DNA of 64,000 nt from Coniella vitis (taxonomy: Eukaryota; Ascomycota; Sordariomycetes; Diaporthales; Schizoparmaceae). The stretch spans positions 1,798,001-1,862,000 of the forward strand of contig WUJK01000005.1 in NCBI GenBank assembly GCA_011317545.1. The letters are read 5' to 3'. The notes beneath the pieces are model-generated. The model worked only from the letters and a program-made list of their open reading frames with translations, did not search any database and was not told the DNA's origin. The translations under genes were made by a program, and so were the position numbers. Below, one piece after another: positions 13,901 through 26,890 of this stretch (its first letter is position 1; every line of letters begins with the position of its first letter).

Positions 13901-16900
13901 CAGCAGCTGGACGCTGACAACCGATGAGTATCTCCATACTTTTCTTCCGTGCTTAGTGGGTGTGATGATAGATGTCGTAACAGTATATTTGGCACTTCCA
14001 TAACCTGCTTCCTTGTAGCTTGAAGCCTGGCCTCTTTCAGCCTCTCTTTTGTGGAACTTGAGACTGACGAGATGACTCACTACGAGCGAAGAAACAAATG
14101 CATAGAATTCTCCGATAACCGCGTTCCTAGGAGACATAGGTACATTGACGGACTGTTTCTGTATCATAAGTACCGGGCAGGAGCAAGTAGAAACCTGACA
14201 ACCTTGGTATGATAATACACACACCGATACACATATATACATACCGTCCAAAGGTGATTATGTGTGTATCCCGTCAAGCTCGATGCTCTCTGCAAAGACA
14301 AAATTCCCTCGGAATAGCGGGAATACAGCACCTTATTCGACACTGTTGCTGATCAATCAACTGAGCGAGTGCCGCCATGGACCCGAATCAGTCTTCATCT
14401 ACACATTCGTCTCGTCGACGGCAATGTCAACTTCATCCGGTGCATCCGGACCTAGGAGAACTGATTCAACGACACGCTGCTGTGATGCCTCGAGGTACGA
14501 CTCCAGGACGTTGGCCTGTACAAGACGCTCTCGCTAGTCGCCTGTGGCCACCACTAAGAATAGATGTCTGTTGCGCAGGAGCTGACAACAGCTGCAAAGT
14601 GTTGAGACGCTTGCAGGGCCACGTAGATCTACTCTCTTCGGGAGCCAAGGAGGCAAGAAGGAATCTGCGAAACATGCAGAGAACAATTGCATGGTGTTCG
14701 GGAAGCCGGACAGTGAGATGGGAGAGCCCCGAGACATGTCTTTGTCCCAGGGGAAGCTGACGGGACTGCAACGGGAGCCAATAACTTTGCGACCTCACTA
14801 CCCACAAATGCAAGCTACATGGCTGCACAACAGAGCTGTACACAGATCCACTCGAGAAATGCCTGGGTTTGAGCAACTGTACATAGTAGTACTCAATGTG
14901 CGTTGACAAGACTTCTCATAGAGGAAACAGGATTGTGGGCTCATGTCCAGGTCGGGAACTGATAACGAATCATGGAGGCAATGCCGAGGTACATACCCGG
15001 CTTTTGATATGGCGACAACGGCTCATGCCAAACACTTCCAGGGCTATATACCGCCTTGTTATGGTTATTTCGTCAAGGGTGCAATTTGTGCCAGACTAGG
15101 CAGTTGATGGGGCAGAAGCCGCAGACACGCTCAGCAAGTGTGCAAGTGCAGCAACAACCACTTTGGATGTCGGATGTCTTGAAGTGCTGCTACACTCAAA
15201 GGCAAAGCCCAGACCCGTCCAAGTCAAAATTTGGGCAAGCTGAGTGTCAGAAGGCAGATCTTCAGACGAAACTCGAACAGCGGCGGCGACTGCTGCAGGT
15301 CATCAGCCTCGTCTGATCCACGAACAATGGCCTAGTCCCAAGTGTCAGCTTTGCACACTAGAAGGCCATGATGTGCCGTTAGGCCCGACAGAAGATTGCT
15401 GGTATTGCACGAAGCCTATAGGGCACTAGAACGCTTGCCCAACGTTTGCTTCAACGCTTGCATCAACGCTTGCTTGGGATGGTGCGCCACACCCCACACC
15501 CAGGGCACCAGCACTCGGTCGTTCGAACTGATCCAAGCTGGAGGAGATGGGCCACGGTTGAGGTGCTATTCGACAAGAGCAAGTGGGATGGCAAGCAGAA
15601 CAATGAGACTGGATCCTTTGGATGGCAGCAAGAGCTCGAGTGTCGCGCCAGGAGCAGACGACAGGCGGCCACGGTGAGCGCTGAGACGCCCGAGACGAGG
15701 GCTGAGGAGCGAGGGCAGGGACAAGGGCGAGTGCTCGCTAGCACAGGCCAGAAAAGATTTGGAGATGCCAAGACGGCCGTGGGATATTAAGGTGCGCAGA
15801 GGACGTGAGAACGGAGCACAGCAGAGCCGGCGGTTTGAGGTGGGATGGAGGATGGAGCAAGGCAGCCTGGGGGAAAAGATGGCGCTACATCTTAAAGAGC
15901 AGCATTAGATAAGAAGATACCTGGGTACCTGGGCACCCACTACTATGGTGCAGATGTCCCTGCATCTCGACACGAAAGAGGACCGTGCCAGCGGGCCTAC
16001 TACAGTGCAGGAGCCCTGAGCCAGGCCCTGGAGGCTGCAAATTGCGTTGGTCGAGCTTACCTGAGCGCCTGTCCGAGCCCGCACTACCATAGTACGTACC
16101 TAGTAGTACCGCTAACAGAGTAGGCCAAGCTCACCCCGCCCCCACCATCATCTTCTCCCGTCAAGCTCTGGCCCGCCCGCCCGCCAAGACTGAGCTTTCT
16201 TCCATCCCACCCACCTCACCGCACCTCAAGACGACACTTACCACGTGCCCACATCCGCGAGGCCAGCTCTACCTGACGCTGCCACCTGATCTTTATGCAG
16301 CGACTGCGCTGCTGTCTGGACGCGCGGACGACGCTGGTACGACGACAAATGATGGCACTTGTATTGGCGAGCCTTGCACATTCTTCACTCCCGCCTCTTG
16401 GCCGTTCGATCCTCGTCCAAGCATGGCCCAACATTGCCATGGTGGACTACGATGCGCTGTAGTCTGGGCTCGAGTGGCCTGTGTGGTTGCAAGGCCTATC
16501 GCTGCTGCTGCAGGGGCTCAAGAGTCAGTCGGCACTCTGTCCTTGACGTCCGTCGTCCGGGCGCTCGCTTGGGCTTCTTACTTGGGAGGGACTAGGCTGG
16601 CTTCTCGCCCTGCCATCTAGCCTCATCCTCGTCTGCTCTCGCTTCCAGCGCAAGCAACTAGCGGCTGCAGAGAAGGCCAACAAGCAAAAAGGAACTAGAG
16701 GCGAAGAAAGAAGGACAGGCGGTCTCCTGGTCGAAATTGCACAACTGTCTCCGTAACTTGGGCTGAAACACCCAGTCCAGATGGCAAGCAGCCATTGCCT
16801 GGCCACGGCGATGTCAACGCACACAGTACCCAGCCGACAAGAGAGGCCTGCGCGATGCTGCACACGACATCTCACGTTGCCCCTGTGAGACAGAGACGCA

Positions 16901-19900
16901 CCGTTGCACTCTGCGCAGCCAACCCACTGCAGCTCTGCCCGGCTCTCTGCAGATACGGGCTACCTGCGCTACCGATTGCCCACACACCATCCGCCTCCAT
17001 GAGCAGAGCACCACCCTCCTGCATTCCCCCACTCGAGGCCCGGCACCTGAATCTGGCAACGCTCTGCCATGTACTACATAGTATACTTGCCAGTACTTTA
17101 CACTGCTGTTCTCCACCCGGCCAGCACTGCCGTCAAGTTGCGCATCTGCACGCCGCCCCCCTTCTCCTGGCTTGCTTCAGGCCTTCTGAAACGCGCAGGG
17201 CTAGGTTTGTCGACCAATCACGTTGCGGCGCGCACGAATCCCAACGACATCTCATCAACCACATGGCGAGCCAAATCGCAGCAGCGTCCGGCACATCCAG
17301 CTGCAGCAACGTGCCTGGTTGCTATGCTTCAGAATGACGCTGTCCATATGTGCAATCTGGCGTCATCTGTGTCATGGCACGTTGGCTTGATGCATGTGAG
17401 CAGTTGAGAAACAGGCCTGGAGACGGCATTGTCGTCTACGGTACTGGCCCCTCGCTCTTCCGTCCTAGCCCCACTGCTGCAAGGCTGTGGACTCAGCGCG
17501 CAGCTAGCGTTGCGACATGATGGGACTGGCGCACTATGTACTATGTATGTTGCCCCTTCGTGTCCCACTCTGCTGCGACTTCTTGGAGCACATAGTACAT
17601 GGTATCCATTTGTGGGCATGCGCCACAAAAGCAGCCGCGTGGTGTACATCGACCGACGTGCGCAGCTGTCAGCCTCATCGCTTATATCACTATACACAAA
17701 AAACCTGCCTGCTCCTGGTGTTGAAGTGCAACTACGGAATTCCTCTTGACCTTCTCATCGATCTGACGGAGTGTCCAATCAGCTAGTGGAGTAGCTTTGC
17801 CCATTACCTACTTGGCGGTATGCAGAGGTAAGTGGCATGGCTGTTTCCTTCTTCCATCATCGACGTTCCCTCCCCATGCTTCGTAAGACTGCACATCTCA
17901 TCATGAAGCCTCAACTGGGCACTGCCATGTGCCATGTGCCATGTACGTACACTGCACTGTCCGAGCCGCACTTCTTGGAGCTACCATGACATAGTACAAG
18001 TTCACAAGCTGTCGTGCTCCGTCATCCTCTAACCCGCGACAAGTACAATGTACGGCAAAGTGGGCCTTGATATGCTCGTAGCTAATCGGGGAATTCTACA
18101 TTCTGGCTGGCATCTCTGTGTACATGGTATTAATCTCGACTCACAGGCCACGAATCGGTCGATACCAGCAATGCATCGCCCTGGGAGTGTGCACTGTAAC
18201 CGCAAGCCTGAATTACAGCAGCAGCCGCATTGACGCACTTGCACCATTTTTGCGCGGGCCCTGACACACAGTCACCACTCCGCTAGTGCTGCACTAGCTG
18301 GCCTGACTCTTTGTGACTACTAAGATGTATGTGTTCTACCGGATCACCAGTGAATACAAAGGCGAAACTCTGTGACTTTTGCGCTTATGCGCACGGGAAG
18401 CCCCAAACACTCCCTAGGTGGTATTTGCTGGGTGAAAGAGCATTTGCCATGACGACACAGCCACACGGGGTGCACCAGACGACCCATCCAACGGCCAAGG
18501 CCCATGAGATTCCCCCGCTACCCTGAGCTACCACCTAGCTTTTCATAGTAAACTAGTATGCGCATGATACAGGGGGCTGCGGGACTTTGCTGCAGGTTCC
18601 ATCTTGCACAGTTTCTCCAGCAAGCCCGGCTAGCAGCAACCGAGGCCATGGTCAGAATTCATGGTCCAACGAACGACGAAAAAAAAGAAAGAAAGAAAAA
18701 GAAGAGCAGAAGCCGAGGCCTTGTGGGGCGTGATGAAAGGAGTTTACTGTACACCAAACCATGTACTGTGTATATAAAAACACTTTGGCCTTGCACAACA
18801 GCGGTTTCAGGCGCCGGATGGGGGGTCTGAGTCGAATCAAGAAGCATAGCCTATCCCGGTTGCTGCGCCCGCAACATAGCATGGAACGGAGGAGACTTAC
18901 TAGTAGCTACGGTAGCTGCACAGGAAGCTTTGCATGGGCCCCAACAGCCGAGTAGAACAGGGGGAGGTGTCTTTTTTCCTTTTCTTTTTTTCCCTGGACC
19001 ATCAAGAGCCGTCTGGTACCTGCCAACTGGCCAGCCAGCCCGCCAGCCCGCCAGCCCGACCCCCTCCCCTGGCGTTGACGACGCCGGTTCAGACGATCAT
19101 CTGACACAGGATATACTATGTACAAACAGGCAATCTGATGCACAGGGATGTTATTCCAAAACGGCGCCCGCAAGTGGATGCGCTATTGTCAAGGAATAGC
19201 CAAGGTTCGTGTATCACTTTACGCCCACACCAGCAAAAAGGCAGTCATCATCGAGACAGGGACCACCTCGCCGTGGCATGTGCGGGCATCAATCCCCCAG
19301 GCCAAACCTCTGGGTGGAGCACCCTAAACAGTTTCTCTGGATGCTGCCGTCAATGCAAAGATGCACTTATACCAAGTACGATGCTTGCTTGCCGTGCGTT
19401 GCTTATACCCGTGCGGGCTCACAAATTCCCGTACATGTTTTGTTTTCTGCGCGTCGTCTTTGCAAAGAGGCCACCTCCTCGTCTGCGTATCGATTGCCCG
19501 CGAGTGGACGTCCTTTTGCCTCTGTGAGCCTGGACGGAGCAGGTTGCTTGGCGGTTTGACTAGTCATCATTGGCGTGCTGGTCAAGAGAGGGAACGACCC
19601 CCAAACCTCCATCCGCAGACTGCCTACCTGGGAAGGCGAGCCCTTCAGCCACGCTGCCGCAACCCCTCGATTCATGCGCCGCTAGCACCGTTTGGTTTCC
19701 ATTTTCTGGCGCTCTTGTTTGGCCACGGACCTCTCTCTTGTTCGTGTTCAACACCGCATCTTCTCTGGTCGCCTCCTGCTTGCTCCATCGAGTCCTTCCC
19801 GGTACGACGGTTTTCCCACACAGCACCCGGTGCCAGCCTTTTGCTGTTGGACCTGCCCATTTCCAGCAAGATTCCACGGCTTGAGCTGGCATATTCCATC

Positions 19901-21065
19901 TGATTTTTCCTCGTCCCAGACATATCTTGCGGCTCAAGTTATAAGCTTGCTCTGCCACCATCTTGTCATCCCAACTTAGCAAGGCCCGTCTCGAGACCGT
20001 CCACTCTACCTCCCATTGTTCCCAACGAGAGCTCGATGCTCGTTTTGCTCGGCTCTGTGGGGATCCGATTCGACTGGGACAAGCCACGACTGCCATCTTG
20101 GCCCTGCCACTTCCATCGAATATTGCACGAGCTCCGCGAGGTCTTAGCCAGTAGTGTTTCGGGCGTTTCAATCTACTTCGAGACGGTCAGTGCGACTCAC
20201 CAATGTTGTTACCGTCCTTTCTAGCCTGGACAAGTTGAAGGCGCTCTGCTTCCACCTGAACTACAAAGCGACCAGGAGTCCCATTTTCTCAGTTCGAGAC
20301 CCTTGGAGCGGGACCTACTACGTCGTTGTTGTTGTGTTTTTCTCTTTTTTTTTTTTTTTTCATCTTTCTAATCCGTCCTTCTGCCCGTCATCAGATCGAT
20401 ATTCTAGTTCAATATAGTGACCGTCCACATTCAGTCTCTTGCATTGAAATCCCGGATCTTGATCCAATATAATTCACACCAACATTGGTCGCACATTGCC
20501 CTACCGCTCCACTGCTTGCGGTTGATCCGACAGAGCATCGGCTACGGCTCATCTCGCAAAATACCGCAACGATTCAAGTCCTAGGGATTGACCCACAGCA
20601 TATATCAACATCAAAAGGCCTTCAAAGTTGAAATCCTCAACCATATATCTGGAGACATTGTGCGACATCTCGCGGGCAACGGTGCTTTTGCGATTTACTT
20701 GGTGGGCCAAAGCTGATCGTCTCGGTTCCATGGTGAGGCAGCAATACCAAGTGACTTTTGTGCGGTTCTCCATACAAGACAGCTGGCTGCCTAAAGAAGA
20801 CTTCGAGGCGTTTTCCCTCAAGGCCGCTTCTACACTTTGAAAAGCGTTTGCAGGCGGTTTGGGTTTTGCTTCCACCACTCTGAGCGAGATTGCGACGCTC
20901 ATACTACAGGTGCGTACTGAGAGCTGTCAATCTTCTGGTCCTTTCGCGTGGCTTTTGTGTGCGTGTGTGTGTGTGTGTCCCAGAACAGGTTCGGGCTTAC
21001 GCAGTTTCGACTGGTAAAGCGCTTGAAGCTTACATATTCACAGAGCACGCGACACACGAACCCTA
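10927..21065. other. Ten-kilobase gene-poor region; last part probably a long 5' leader
   Basis: No frame here resembles a known protein and none has convincing splice partners. A 127-codon ORF at 14377-14760 starts in an ideal GCCGCCATGG context but its codon choice is not like the neighbouring genes. Tandem CAGCC units lie at about 19031-19058, and motif copies TACATAGTA/TACTATGTA at 17075, 17539 and 19114. From about 19600 the sequence becomes pyrimidine-rich, with a T16 run at 20345-20360 and a GT repeat at about 20955-20978, as is common in long leaders of fungal regulatory genes; it precedes the ORP1-like gene. The base composition is not strongly AT-rich, so heavy repeat-induced point mutation is not evident. 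Confidence 0.5.
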
Positions 21066-24036
21066 ATGAACGTTATATCTCTTCTCAACTCGTCCGCGGC
21101 TGCGCAAGCCGCGGGCGGTAGATCGTCAATCGACCCCGCTGGTCTCTCTGGCGGTGGTAGCAGGGCTCCCTACCAAGCGCAAGACAGAATCTTGGCCATC
21201 AGATCAAACAGCGACTCGAGGATACCCACCCGCAATAGGACACCGTGGGACGGTAACGGCTACTCTCTGCCTCTGACGCTAAACACCAAGGCAGCCCAGG
21301 CTACATCGACGGCACTGTCTTCATTCAACAGCTCTGACATAACACCCATCGATAGCGCCATTTCTGCGAGTCCCAAATCACCAAAACATAAACTGTCAGA
21401 TAGCCGCGGCAGCCTTTCGTCATATACAACCCTGTCCTCCAACCCCTCGTGTCATTCGAGATCGCACTCCAGGATATCGTCGTTGTCGACCGTCAGCGAG
21501 TACCAGCCGTTGAATTCATTCGCCTCGGACTCGACGCCTACAGAGAGGAGGACATCTACACCAATATCTAAAATGGCATGGCCGACTGTTGTTGAGCCAG
21601 GATATCCATCTCCGCAAAGACTTGGAATGGATGACGTGTCGCCAGAGCTGTCTGATTCCGATAGCCCGGTGACATCGCACCGCGCAAGGTCTCCCATTTC
21701 GACAATGAATAAGAACCGAGGTTTCTCTGAGAGCGCAAGGTACGTTGTATACAATTGTTTGTCTTTCAGCTCTCAAATAATCCAACTTTTGTGTTACCAA
21801 TGACGGCGCTGGCAATGGTTCGATGCGGTTTATCCACGTTTTTCCGCGAAACGTCTGCCACAAAATGCTTGAAGACTGTTGTTCAGCCTTTCGTGGTTCT
21901 TTTCTTTTTCTTGTTTTAACTCCCCAAGCTCCCGTCACTTCAATCCGTGGTTGAACGGTTTGGGTGTGTCAATAATGGTATATTGCCCAGGGTACAATAC
22001 CTAGTCTTGTTATTCAATAAGTATTGTTGAGCAGACTTTGGTAGAGGCGCGTCACTGGAAACAAACCTTCCCACCAGCAACCTTTGCCAGTCACCAGCAA
22101 CCCTGTGACTCCCTCAGCACCTTTAGTTTTCAGACCAGCCCACACATTTTTAATGGGGCTGGTTGAAATCAACTCCTTTCGATCGACCTCCAACTCTCCT
22201 CCCACCAAGCGCAGACTCACATTCGCACCCACCCAAACCATACCTGGTATCAAGCTGACCAAATCATTCATCAGCCCGACCGATAACAAAGCTGGATCTT
22301 ACCTTCACCCAGAAATAGCATCAGATATTTCTACCAGAACCCACAAACGGACCGTCTCTGCTCCTGATTTTCCTTCGCTGGCGGCTTTACCTAAATCGCA
22401 ATATCCATCTTTCGGCTCGATGGCGGAGCCTACTCCTCCAAAGTCTCCCGCGCACAGCGGCAGTCCTCAAATAACAGCAGTCTCGAGCGACGACGCCAAC
22501 ACTTCGAGCCACGAGTTGACGACTCAAAGCGAGGTGATACAGCGCCGTCCTGAGCCTGAGCAGCCGAAATGTATGTTTGTCGATCCTTGCACCACAGATT
22601 CGACGCTGCGCAAGGCCATCTCACACCTGTTTGGCCGCAACAAGTTGTGTACCAAATCTATTCCTGCTCATATTTGGGTTCACTACTGCCGCAAACACTA
22701 TCAGCGATCTCGTTATCGAAATCCCTCCGAGTACGCACTTCGTCAAGTCGACCTGGTGCTACTGCAAATCACCAAGGTGCAAGGCTGGTCTGACAGCAAT
22801 GTCGAATACAATCAGCGCGGTGAGGGTGTGTTGAAGCACTGGACTCTCCAAGCACGCAAACGTGAGGCCAAGCGCCTGCAAGACACCGAGTCGCGCAAGC
22901 GTCGTTACAATGACGATGACGAAGATGACCTCGAGCTGGGCAGTGGCACAGCGATCCCCATGTGGCTGCAGCCACGCCTCGCCCAAAACTATGACACGCC
23001 TCACATGCTGGAGATTGTCGAGGAAATCAAGACGCACATGGAGAACGGCGACATCAATCAGATCCCTGATATTGAAATCTTGCCAGAAATCATTACTGAC
23101 GGCAACGAGTCCCGCCCAAGAACCACTGTCCGCCGCGCAAGCACTGCCAACGGCCATCGCAAGACGCAGAGCGAGGCGTACCGAACTCCTCCTGGAGTTG
23201 GATACCATGATGCATCTCCAATTGGCATGTTTGCTCAAGACAATAAGCGTATGCGGTCCAGCATTAGCCCGTACAACTACACTGTTCAGAACCTCCCCCA
23301 CCGCCCCGTCATGAGCATGTCGCAGCCCTATACCTACCAACTTGCCCAGAACAGCAGCTTTGCTACCATTGCAGAGAACCAGGCGGACCCTGGCTTTTGG
23401 AACGGCACCTACAGCAGCGGCAGCTCCGTCCTGCCACAGCCATACTCTCGGCGCGGTGGCAGCCTATCCTCGCAAGATTCCACCAACCTACAGCCGTCGT
23501 ATACCACCCAGACTCGGCCACCAATGCATGCTAGAAGCATGTCCGAGAACCCTGCTCTCCGAGGTGCTAGCTACGGCGACTTTCGCTATGCTGCTCACGC
23601 CGGCAATGGATACCAGCAGCCGCAGCAACAGGATCTGTTCGGCAACATGACTTTGGGCAATGCCCAGGCTGCGCAGGCCTACGGCTACCCATCCACCGCC
23701 GGTCAAGGCTATGGCAATCCCTATGCCATGGCGCCGCGTGAGAGCCACGAGAATTTCTTTGGCGCCTACCATCCAGACTGGACTGGTAATGCTGCCGCCG
23801 CCGCTGCCGCTGCCGCTGCCCCTCGCACCCAGCATTCTCGCATACAGTCCACCCAAGGCTTCCCCACCCAGCAAGCAAGCCCCATCTCAGCCGTCGCTGG
23901 ACCACAGGGCATGCTGCCCTCCATGAACAACGCCAACAGCAGCATGGGCGCCCAGCACCGCATGTTCCATAACGGACAACAGCAGCAGCAAGCACAGCAG
24001 CAGTATGACTTTCAGCAACAATCGCGTGCGTTTTAG
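21066..24036 (+). CDS. ORP1-like fungal putative regulatory protein, Ser/Gln-rich
   Basis: Exon 1 is 21066-21739 (donor AG|GTACGT). Exon 2 most likely starts at 22134 after TTTTCAG and ends at 24036, giving 858 residues; an acceptor before 22098 would also keep the frame. The N-terminal half is low-complexity and Ser/Pro/Thr-rich with several S-P sites. Around 22560-22880 lies the only folded-looking block, with Cys/His spacing (CMFVDPC ... LFGRNKLC ... WVHYCRKHYQRSRYR) followed by a basic stretch and an acidic DDDEDD patch. The C-terminus has an alanine run (about 23790-23820) and glutamine tracts (about 23980-24025). I recall homologues in Pezizomycotina annotated as 'ORP1-like', without a proven function. 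A nuclear role is inferred from the basic block and Q/A-rich tail. The domain name is uncertain; the gene itself is clear. Confidence 0.8.
23790..24025 (+). repeat. Coding alanine and glutamine tracts
   Basis: GCC/GCT codons near 23790-23820 encode about ten consecutive alanines, and CAG/CAA codons at about 23980-24025 encode interrupted glutamine tracts. Mixed synonymous codons suggest the tracts are maintained at protein level rather than being recent slippage. Confidence 0.85.
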
Positions 24037-26890
24037 GGTAACAATGCGTTTCTGACGTCTGCTTGCTACGGTGCCCCTTGGGATCGACATGGATTCAGAA
24101 CGATCCCCAATGGTACTGCTGCTACTGCCAACACTCATGCCGTATCTCGTTGCTTTGTCGGCAAATTGGGATACGACCCAGTCCGCGAATCAGCAGAGGA
24201 GAACAATCGTGGTATGCGGAATCCCCACGGAAACAGAAAAGACCAGCATCGCCAGTCTGTGGCGGTCCAAGACGCCGCTGCTCCACAGCGCGTAGCTCTT
24301 CTACTCTGCTCCATTCCGCCACCACACCAGCTCCAGGAAGGTGCCCCTGTGGCCCTTCACGGTATGGGTGCGCAAAAAGAACTCGAGTCTCCCAGCGCCA
24401 GCTCAGACTGTCCTCGCGCAGGTGCTGTGGATGACGAGGGCAAAAAACCTAGTGTTGGCCAAGAGGTCATTATAAACGCTAATGACAATGGCCATGACGA
24501 TAATGCCTGCGAGCTTTGATTCCTTTTCACGGGTCCCGTCTTCCAAGAACGACACTTTACATTGCATCGCGGTAATGAACACACGCTTGCATACCTTGGA
24601 CCAGTGCAAAGAAGAGCAATATTCCGAGAGATGGATGGGTATGTGCATTGCTTTTCGGATACCCTCGCGGTAGCAAAGGGGATTTTTTACGAGACGAATA
24701 TGCTACATTTCAAAGTAGTGCAATCAATTGTGTTTTGAAGGAGTCAAGCGGTTTGATTTTTCAACTTCGGTCGTCGTGGCGGAAATTCGGGCTTACTCAA
24801 CCTCGGTTGACGATATACCTAAAAAAAAAAAAAAAATTGACGGTCTTTTGTGTTGATCTCGGGGCGGCTATTTATTCATTTCATCGAGTCTGGCGCTTTT
24901 GCTTTCGTTGTTAGATTAGGTCATGTACAATATGGTGCTGCTGTTTGTTTTATTTTTTTTCCCCATGTTTCTTTTCGTTCTGAGCAAGGGGTCTGCGGAA
25001 GATCGGTAATGACGGAGAGGATGCAGGCAAAAGAATGATGATGCGAGAAGGACCATGATGGACTTGGTGCAAGGAAAGATGAGAAGCAGGACGGGCCGCA
25101 GAAGGGCAAAATAGGTGCACATACGTTTGGCGGGGCATTCAATTCTCATTCTCCATGAGCGATTGTCAATAATATCGATTTTTTTATATATCAACGTCAA
25201 CGTGCGTGCAAAGCCACTCCTAATGCATTAAAATGTTGCTTGGTAGGATCCGTTGTAGGTGATGTGCTCTCGTCTTGTTTCCGGGGTATTTGTTGGGCTT
25301 GCAGATTGATGTAGTACATTTGATTCTATGAATCGGTTCACCGGCTATCATCCTAGGCTTCATAGTATCAACAGGTGTCCCTCTCCAATCGAGACCTTGA
25401 TGCGGATCCTGCTCCGTATGAAGTTGGCCATTTTCATGACTCATCGAATGTCTCATGGCTGGGTAAGTGGTTGATTTTTACTCGTTGAGAAACTCTTCTC
25501 CTTATCAACAAAGGATCACTGATTGGGTACAGACAAGGTCGTTGAAATAAACTTCTCTTCCTCGGGTCGCACCGCAGTGGAGAAAAGTCTCATGCTATTG
25601 GTAACTAACTATAGCAAGGAGATAGAGAATATGGTCATAGTAGAACAAAACGTAATCATCATCGAATCGCAAAATTTTTGCATTTCTGATAAAAGCAGGC
25701 TGTGTGAGCTACGACTATCATACAGAGGGGTCGATCGGTTTGATTGATCCATTAGGAAAAGAGATTTATTTTGTCTTGTTCTATTTGTATTTCTTACAGA
25801 GTAGCCATCTTTTGGTCAGCCGTTTATAAAGTATATTCGCTGCGATACTTTGATTTATTCCCAGCTGTTATATATATATATATATATATATATGAAAACT
25901 GGCATAATTTGCCTTCTACCCCCTTCGTTTTCTTATATTTCATCCGAGACTGGCTGGAACCGCTCCATCACACATTAAAGGACCCTCTTTTCATGATAAT
26001 TCGTCGCGGTTGATGTTTATATCGTGCGCGTTAAAACCTTTTGTGTAACCTGTGCGATACCCCGCTTTCCCCTCCCTTGCTTTGAGGAGAAAAAAAAGAG
26101 AGAAGAGAAAAGACATGATCACGGCGGGCAGCGTCTCGACGGTTTCGCAGTCTCAGCTCGCAATAGGGTGCGACGGCGAGGCGTTTCAGGGGAAGGGAAG
26201 GGGCGAGGACCGTGCAAAGAGAGGCTTGGGATGGTTTGATTCTCCAGAAAACTGGCGTAAACAGCTGCCGATCAAATTGTCCTGGTGATGAACTCCATTA
26301 AGACGGAGTATGATGGCCTATATTGAGCTTTCATATGATGGGGAACTCTCGGCACTGCTGTTATCCACCGGCGATAGGTACAACAAGGGGGGGTGTTAGC
26401 ATAGGGGGGTACTATGTACAGGCCCACCTTACAAACAAAGGGGGACTAACATAGCGCGCGGGCTAGAATGAGAGAGGTACTCTGGTACTGTACGTTGTTG
26501 AAACGTGGAGCTGGACCAGTCTCTTCTTTTTCCAAAAGCTTGTCACACCCACCCAATTGACTTGCTCCCAATGGCAATGACGCTTCCAAATTTGTCTTTA
26601 GGAAGGTGAATTTATTACTGCGTATTCCCAAAACGCTGGCTTCGCGTCGCCCTCTGGACATCTCTCGAAACTTGACCTTGGTGCCCGCCTTAGCTTTGAA
26701 GAAATCAATTCACGTATTCAAAACTTGTGTGCAAAGAGAGATCCTTGCTAGTTCAGGGCCCCCTCGAGCCCTCCTTTTACCCCTTTATCATTTTGTCTGC
26801 CCCCTTGCTTGCTTGTCTTGCTTCTTTTTGTTATTCAAGTCATTGTTGTGTGAAATGCTCATGCAGCCTTGAGGCACCAAGCGCTTCACG
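24037..26890. other. Intergenic region: long 3' flank and P450 promoter
   Basis: No supported gene. The region contains an A14-type run near 24822-24836, a (TA)12 repeat at 25869-25892, purine-rich sequence near 26085-26115 and one TACTATGTA motif at 26410. The first few hundred bases are presumably 3' UTR of the ORP1-like gene and the last few hundred the leader of the P450 gene. Confidence 0.5.
25869..25892. repeat. (TA)12 microsatellite
   Basis: Twelve perfect TA units are visible in the intergenic region upstream of the P450 gene. Confidence 0.95.

Noticed and set aside
16795..17337. 180-codon open frame
   Set aside because: Cys/His/Pro-rich chance composition and no recognisable domain.
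19560..20171. 203-codon open frame on the minus strand
   Set aside because: It lies in pyrimidine-rich leader-like sequence, has Trp/Arg-rich composition typical of antisense chance frames, and resembles no family.
21740..21769. TCTTTCAG as acceptor for the ORP1-like intron
   Set aside because: The intron would be only 30 nt and the frame stops soon after.
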